Source of the DNA: Enchytraeus crypticus
Lineage: Eukaryota > Annelida > Clitellata > Enchytraeida > Enchytraeidae
Direction of reading: 5' to 3'
Length of the DNA: 64,000 nucleotides
NCBI GenBank assembly: GCA_905160935.1
Contig: CAJHZI010000741.1
Location: 987,001-1,051,000, forward strand
The notes under the pieces were generated by a model that had not been told where the DNA came from, searched no databases, and saw only the letters and a program-made list of their open reading frames with translations. Positions 58,177 through 64,000 of this stretch are shown piece after piece (position 1 is the stretch's first letter; each line of letters begins with the position of its first letter). Made by a program: the position numbers and the translations under genes.

Positions 58177-59654
58177 CAGTGGCGTAGCGAGGGGGGCAGG
58201 GGGGGGGGCTTGTGTCCCCCCAAGATTTCATGTAAAAATTTTATCAAGCCCAAAATTTAAGTGCGCAAATTGCTCAAAGTTTGAGCTTAGTGCTATGTGT
58301 GCTAATTCGTGTTCGTTCATTTATTTGAGCATATTTATGTTTATTTATTCATAATTCATATATGATTTTTTCTTGAGCTCGGATGGTTTAAATATTACAA
58401 AATCATCGAGTGGTGTGCGTGAAGATCATATGATAATGAAAAGACAATCTGTCCCGCTTCTAGTAGCTATTGGGAATTCAGGAGGTAAAAGCTGTCGATG
58501 GTTGTTAAAAATGAAGGCCATCGAATTGTTAATACAAATTTAATGATGATCTCAAGATAGTCACAGTCACACCTACTGCACACATCCTCCCACGAGACAC
58601 GCCCCCGCCCCCTCCCTTCCCAATGCTGCTCCCTTCTCTGCCACTAACAGCTACACAAAATGACTGTGTGACTGTTATACATTGTTCTAAAGAGAAATGA
58701 GCGTCAGCGAGCAAAAATATCTAATGAGATTATATATTTGTTTATAATAACAGCAAAGAAGAAATACGGAAGCAAACCTGTGGGTTCGAAGATCTAAGAC
58801 ACAGCTTCACTTTCTCAGAGACAGCAGATTGTGTCCTGATAAGGAAACATGCTAACACTATTTCATGCTGACAGATTTAAGAAAAAATAATACTGTGTAA
58901 ATACAAATGTCCAAGAGTATTTAATTCAAATCAGATGTCAATTCAATCTGACATCAGATAGACCCTGCCCTAACCGTCAATCCTGTCATTCAGTTGAATC
59001 CCTTATCTTAATGTCGTGTAATTAGTCTGGATTCAGCCTCTGTTCAACGGACTGTAGCGAGGCACAAGACAAAGAGGCCAGGGATGTAGGCTATATGTAG
59101 TTGTATGCATTGCCGCGTAAATCTGCATTCAGTCTGATTTTTTCAGTTACAGTGTTATGTCGGTAAAAATATGAACTATCTTTTATTAGAATAACATTAG
59201 CATACTATAGGTTGTTTAGCTAGTAACGCTTAAATCGTTTGGTCTATAATTAATGCGCTTAAGTAGGGCCTAATTCAAACAATCAGAATAACAATTGATG
59301 TATAATGTAAGCGTAAGATTATGTAAGTTTATACCTTATTATTGAACATATAGGCTAAGTCATTAGTTAGTAAAATCATTATTCAGTAGGAAAAAGGTTA
59401 GGCCCAATTTGTCTGAAAGTAAGCGTGCTCACTTTACTAGCATATATTAGCTTGGATTAATAAGTTTTAACTAAAGTTTTTCATTGCGAGGATAAAGACC
59501 CATAGCGGAACAAATATATTTCTTGTATTGTAGGGACTATATCTATCCGAGATGGATTACTGATTTTCAATACCCCTCCATCAGTGGAACAAGTGGGTCT
59601 GAAAAACCTAGATGTTCAAACAGCTCAAACAAATTTTCGCATCCCCATCATTTT

Positions 59655-59844
59655 AGTCGTATATGAGCGACACTGAGAAGAAGACCGAGACTTGGGATGA
59701 TGGATGATTTGATAACTATAATTCGTATGTTGATATGGAGGAAGAGGTGGAGGACAGAAGTATGATGAGGAAGTTATATACCATGGACCTGCCACTAAAT
59801 ACCATATTATATATTATATATATAGTTATATACCATGGCAGCGC

Positions 59845-59850
<6 letters not shown>
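59655..59850 (+). mobile_element. Non-LTR retrotransposon tail (family 1), nested in hAT
   Basis: ATGGATGATTTGATAACT ... GAGGAAGTTATATACCATGG then ACCTGCCACTAAA parallels the last 120 bp of 8295-8680. Followed by (TA)n. Confidence 0.6.
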
Positions 59851-60137
<287 letters not shown>

Positions 60138-60138
60138 G

Positions 60139-60392
60139 ATATTTCAATATTATTTCACGCTATAGTGCTAGACCATAGTTAGACGCACGATAATAAACCT
60201 ATAATCTCTCACTATTATGTAACTATTAATTAATTTTAATCAAGGCGGCGGCACGGTTCCCCCACTTTCAAAACCGTGCCGCCGCCCCTGATTAAAATTA
60301 ATTAATAGTTACTTAATAGTGAGAGATTAGAGGTTTATTATCGTGCGTATAACCATGGTCCAGCACTATAGCGTGAAATAATATTGAAATAT
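60139..60392. repeat. 254-bp foldback (inverted repeat), MITE-like
   Basis: Arms of about 120 nt, almost perfectly complementary, from ATATTTCAATATTATTTCAC to GGCGGCGGCACGGTT, around a 13-nt centre (CCCCCACTTTCAA). A few mismatches. The GC-rich centre and AT-rich ends differ from the surroundings. Confidence 0.95.
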
Positions 60393-60475
60393 ATTGTGCA
60401 GGAAGTTTAATGCCATCAAAGCCTTACGCGTTGTGATTGGATATACGTCATATTGTTCCACATAAAGTGCGTAAT

Positions 60476-60601
60476 ATGGGAGAGGAAAGGTTGGAGGCTT
60501 TGATATTGCTGCAAGCATATCTTGACAGAGCGCCATCAATTAGTGATGTGATTGATTTCTTTGCTGCAAATGGTGCTCGTCGGGCAAACTTGACTCTGTA
60601 G
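60476..60601 (+). pseudogene. hAT transposase C-terminal (dimerisation) relic
   Basis: Reads GEERLEALILLQAYLDR then SISDVIDFFAANGARRANL and a stop. This matches the pattern of the end of hAT transposases: a leucine-rich ERLxxLxLLxxxRD helix, VIDxFA, then RR. Only this last part is seen; upstream frames are closed. Confidence 0.65.
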
Positions 60602-60943
60602 GCTAATGCTCTTCTGGTGATTCGGTTACATTGCTAAGAGTTATAGAACTGTGAACTATTGATTTAGGTAAGTTCTTAGTTTACAGTTTTTTTAGCGTAT
60701 TCAGCGAATGTAAAATTGCTAATAAACAGGGTAGTTGATCGGGATTAAGCCATATGATATACATGTATACATGTATAGTGACCCTAAAATAAGCAGTAGG
60801 CGTGGTTATTATACCTATTGTTAATCTATAGGCCTATATCGATATTATATGATTGCTTACTAGAGAAATAGTTGACCGTGCTCAAAATTTCCTAAAATGT
60901 GCCTCTCCCAAGATTATATGCTGGCTACGCCACTGCAGCATGT

Positions 60944-61934
60944 AAATTATATAACTACATGTAAATGCAGTCATGCATTTCTTAAAGCCTTCAAATTGAA
61001 TCGAGGCGTTTGCAATGTAGATCTATCGCCTAAATGCATTCGCGTTCCTGAAATTACAAACGGAGATCAAGTAATAAAGTTAAGGACAAGTTTAACGCCA
61101 GTCCCAGTTGCTCGACAGCATGTCAATGACACAAATAGATGCGTCATGTAGGTTATCAATTCTACTAAATAATTGAATAATAACGACTGTATATACTATT
61201 ATTTATATCAAACAAGAGACTACACATGTCTTGGCTATAGACTGACTCGTGACACTATTTCACTGTCTTAATGGGTCTTGGTTTTGCAGGTCACTGTCTT
61301 TGTCTTGATGGTCAATGTGTTGGTCTTGCAAAACCTGTCTTGGTCTTGCGGAAACTGTCTTGATCCCATTCCTGCTTTATGGTATTATTTTAGGACGGTG
61401 ATAAGACGTAATGTTCAGAGTTTTCGCCTGGGATGCGAGTGGCCTGGATTCAGTCACAAAATACAAGTATAAGTCAGACAAGTCAGCCATGCAGCATATG
61501 ATGGTTATCCCCTTATAGCCAAAGTTATAGTATATTATGTAAACGGAAGGTTGCTAATATGTCAACTTTTACTGCCAGTTGGTTCTTTTACTACCAAATA
61601 TCTAACTAACTATGAAAAGGAATGATATATACCTACCAGAATCTGTATGTTAGCACAAATGGGTTTTAAAACAGGAATATAAGTGCATTCTCTCTTTGAT
61701 GCACTCTGAGTTCTGAACCAGTACTGTTATAATTGTTGTTGCTCATATTGTTGGTTCTCCATTTGTTGATAAACAAATTTTGTAAATAATTCATCGAGAA
61801 GCGTGTATGATACTGTGATATTATTACTATAGTTATAATTATAGCTGTTATTATAAATGTTAGTATAATAATTGTATATAACGTTCTACAAAATTTAACT
61901 AAAAATCTTTCTAAGAACAATTTGTAATTTAAAT
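60944..61934. other. Region upstream of CTU1
   Basis: No coding exon seen. Includes a GTCTTGGTCTTG tract (61255-61350). Should hold the CTU1 promoter; no clear core element. Confidence 0.5.
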
Positions 61935-62100
61935 ATGCCTGCAAAATGTGCTGGATGTTCGAAAAATGCTGTTCTGAAGAGGCCAAAGACGGTATTATTT
62001 TCAATATCTTTTGATAATGTAATGTTTTAAATTTATACTAAATATAAAATAAAGACGATATCCAAATACATATTTAATAAATGTATCATCATTATATATA

Positions 62101-62142
<42 letters not shown>

Positions 62143-62510
62143 ATTAAATTATACTAAAGTGTTTGTACTTTAACCAAAGCCAGGTTAAATAACACAATTT
62201 AGGCCTACTAATATTGAACTCAACTGCTGTCAGCACGTCTGCTCAACACAATTTAGAGACTACTGTGATCCATGATGACAACATCGAGCATTATGCAGTC
62301 AAAGCAAAACTGATGAGTAAGGATAAATATGCATTAAGGTCAGTCTAGGCCTAGGTACCAGCTTACAAAAAATTATGCTTATATATAGTTGCCTTAGCTA
62401 CAATTCTCAATCAAACATAATTATTTGCGATTGGATTACCACTAGACACATATCAAACTGGTAAGCTATATAACGGATATTAAGGCTCCAGTGCATAGTC
62501 TAAGCTGTAA

Positions 62511-62598
<88 letters not shown>

Positions 62599-63403
62599 TT
62601 ATACTTGAAAAAAACTTCCAGAGACTTTTAGATGTATATTGTTTCCTAAGTAATTAGTTAAACTGCAGTTAATTTATCCAGATTTTAAGAGAAAAGAATT
62701 GGAGCCCCCTATCTATTTTAAGGCCCTTCTTTCAAAGTTCTTTGCACATGTAGTGAAGTATTTTGCAACTTCTATTGCATTGATGTTCTTTTAATGATGG
62801 TTTTAGTTGTACTTTATAATCTTGTTATATCCTTAATTTTTAGCATCTCTATCTGGCCTCTTTAGTATATCTAGAGACAATCTTACAAAAATTGGAGACA
62901 ATGTTACGCTATTAACAATAAATGCTAATTGTTGAGATGGATAATGGTTTAGACTTACCTTTTGAACACAAGTCTTAAAAGTTTTCATTAAAATGTTTTG
63001 CAGCTATTTATCTGTTAATAAAACTTCCTTGAGTTGCTTTAAATCTTTTGATAAATTAAAGATAAATTAAATAAATTTCAGTAATTCTTATTACTAGGAC
63101 TTTAAAAAGAGATTTTTAGGTTTTACAAATCATTCAAGCTAAGACCAAGTGTATTATGATACGTCTGAAATTATAGATAAGAGGTCAAATTGCATTTAAA
63201 TTCTTGCTTTTTGCCCAATTATGAGAACCAGTTGATTCCCTCTTCTCGCAAATGGATTACTCTTTATGTCTTTTCTTAGGGAGATGCTATGTGTAGAGAA
63301 TGCTTCTTCTATGCATTCGAGGAGGAAATTCATCACACAATAGTTGATGCCAAACTCTTCAGTCCTGGAGATCATGTTGCTATTGGTGCTTCTGGCGGTA
63401 AAG
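61935..63403 (+). CDS. CTU1: Cytoplasmic tRNA 2-thiolation protein 1, exons 1-2 (runs off the window)
   Basis: CTU1 (NCS6/ATPBD3) with CTU2 thiolates U34 of tRNA Lys, Glu and Gln in the cytosol, using sulphur carried by URM1. Exons: 61935-61991 ([19 protein letters not shown]) and 63280-63403 ([20 protein letters not shown] through [10 protein letters not shown]). Sixty complete codons, donor G/GTTAGA in phase 1. Seen: N-terminal zinc site CxxC at 5/8 and CxxC at 24/27, and SGGK at 57-60, the start of the PP-loop ATP-binding motif SGGKDS, whose Asp codon begins with the last G of exon 2. The next exon was not found before 64000. Start is the first ATG and agrees with family N-termini. Confidence 0.93.
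62104..62595. repeat. (TA)n tracts in CTU1 intron 1
   Basis: AT repeats at about 62104-62140 and 62514-62595. The remaining intron has no recognisable element. Confidence 0.93.
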
Positions 63404-64000
63404 GTTAGAACTTTAAAAAAGCTGATCAATGTTAATTTCCTTTTTATCTCTAAAGGTTAGAACTTTACAAGCGCATACATGTATGTGTATCTTCCTGGTA
63501 TCTCAATTGGTGTTGAGTATCGTTGCTTTATTGCACTGGGACAATTATATGAAATATAATTGCATATATTCTTAGCTCGAGAGATTTGAAATAATAAATA
63601 CTACCAATCTTCAGCGCTGGTCTAATCTAAAAGGTGTTAGGTGACTGATTAAGGCTAGATAGGAACTGTTTGAATAAATCTAGTTTTAAAGCCTAAAGGT
63701 AATTAAATTCCGTGGCTGTGCCTGATTTAGAGGGAAAGCAAGACAGTCACTTTGAAATCAAATCTGCAAAGTTTAGGATTGAACCTGTTTGCCTGATATT
63801 TTCTTTACCCAGGTCAAAACTTTTGACTGTGGTACTGTATAGAGAATTAGAGTACCTTAACTTATTGTTTCAAGTAATAGACAAAATATTATAAAATGAT
63901 TTTAAGGATAAAGATAAGTAACATTTTAAAGATAAGATTTTAAGGCTATTTATGCTTGGAAATGTTATAAATCAGTTTGTAATTGAATTTTCATTTGATT

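Noticed and set aside
63780..63900. Third CTU1 exon (after CCCAG, LLTVVLYRELEYLNLLFQ)
   Set aside because: Looks superficially like the sequence after SGGKDS, but the required phase-1 Asp-Ser is absent and no clean match exists.

Overview
The window is nuclear DNA of an intron-rich, AT-rich animal. It holds two complete genes on the minus strand, one complete gene on the plus strand and the 5' end of a fourth. All were recognised by assembling short exons with GT/AG borders and matching phase; no single ORF shows them. The phylum cannot be fixed from the sequence. The gene content (LARGE, EIF2B1, a SEC14-like protein with a GOLD domain, CTU1), tRNA-derived SINEs, non-LTR tails, piggyBac and hAT elements and very many (TA)n tracts fit a marine-invertebrate type genome.

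Layout. 1305-17401 minus: a LARGE-type bifunctional xylosyl/glucuronyl transferase, 18 coding exons, 810 codons in phase, start and stop present. 19.3-21.6 kb: a decayed piggyBac with intact 14-bp terminal repeats between TTAA sites. 24420-35408 minus: EIF2B1 (eIF2B alpha), 9 exons, 304 aa. 35.4-43.8 kb: 8 kb between the divergent EIF2B1 and SEC14L starts, made of LINE tails, SINEs, a 746-bp hAT-type MITE, AT tracts and two minisatellites. 43768-54849 plus: a SEC14L protein (CRAL-TRIO plus GOLD), 11 exons, 438 aa. 58.2-60.9 kb: a 2.76-kb hAT element with 8-bp target duplication, holding a transposase C-terminus relic, a LINE tail, AT/CA tracts and a 254-bp foldback. 61935 to the right edge plus: CTU1, first two exons. 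The genes are housekeeping or glycosylation genes with no evident shared pathway.

The most striking signal is that many minisatellites sit exactly on exon-intron borders, and their units contain copies of the splice site together with the first or last nucleotides of the exon. This is seen at LARGE exons 4 and 6, EIF2B1 exons 3, 5 and 7, and SEC14L exons 8 and 11, with weaker cases at SEC14L exons 6 and 9. Arrays also start at the stop codons of LARGE and EIF2B1. Real splice sites thus lie beside between one and about 40 near-identical decoys. A second recurrent signal is a set of short, perfect palindromes with loops of 0 to 4 nt.
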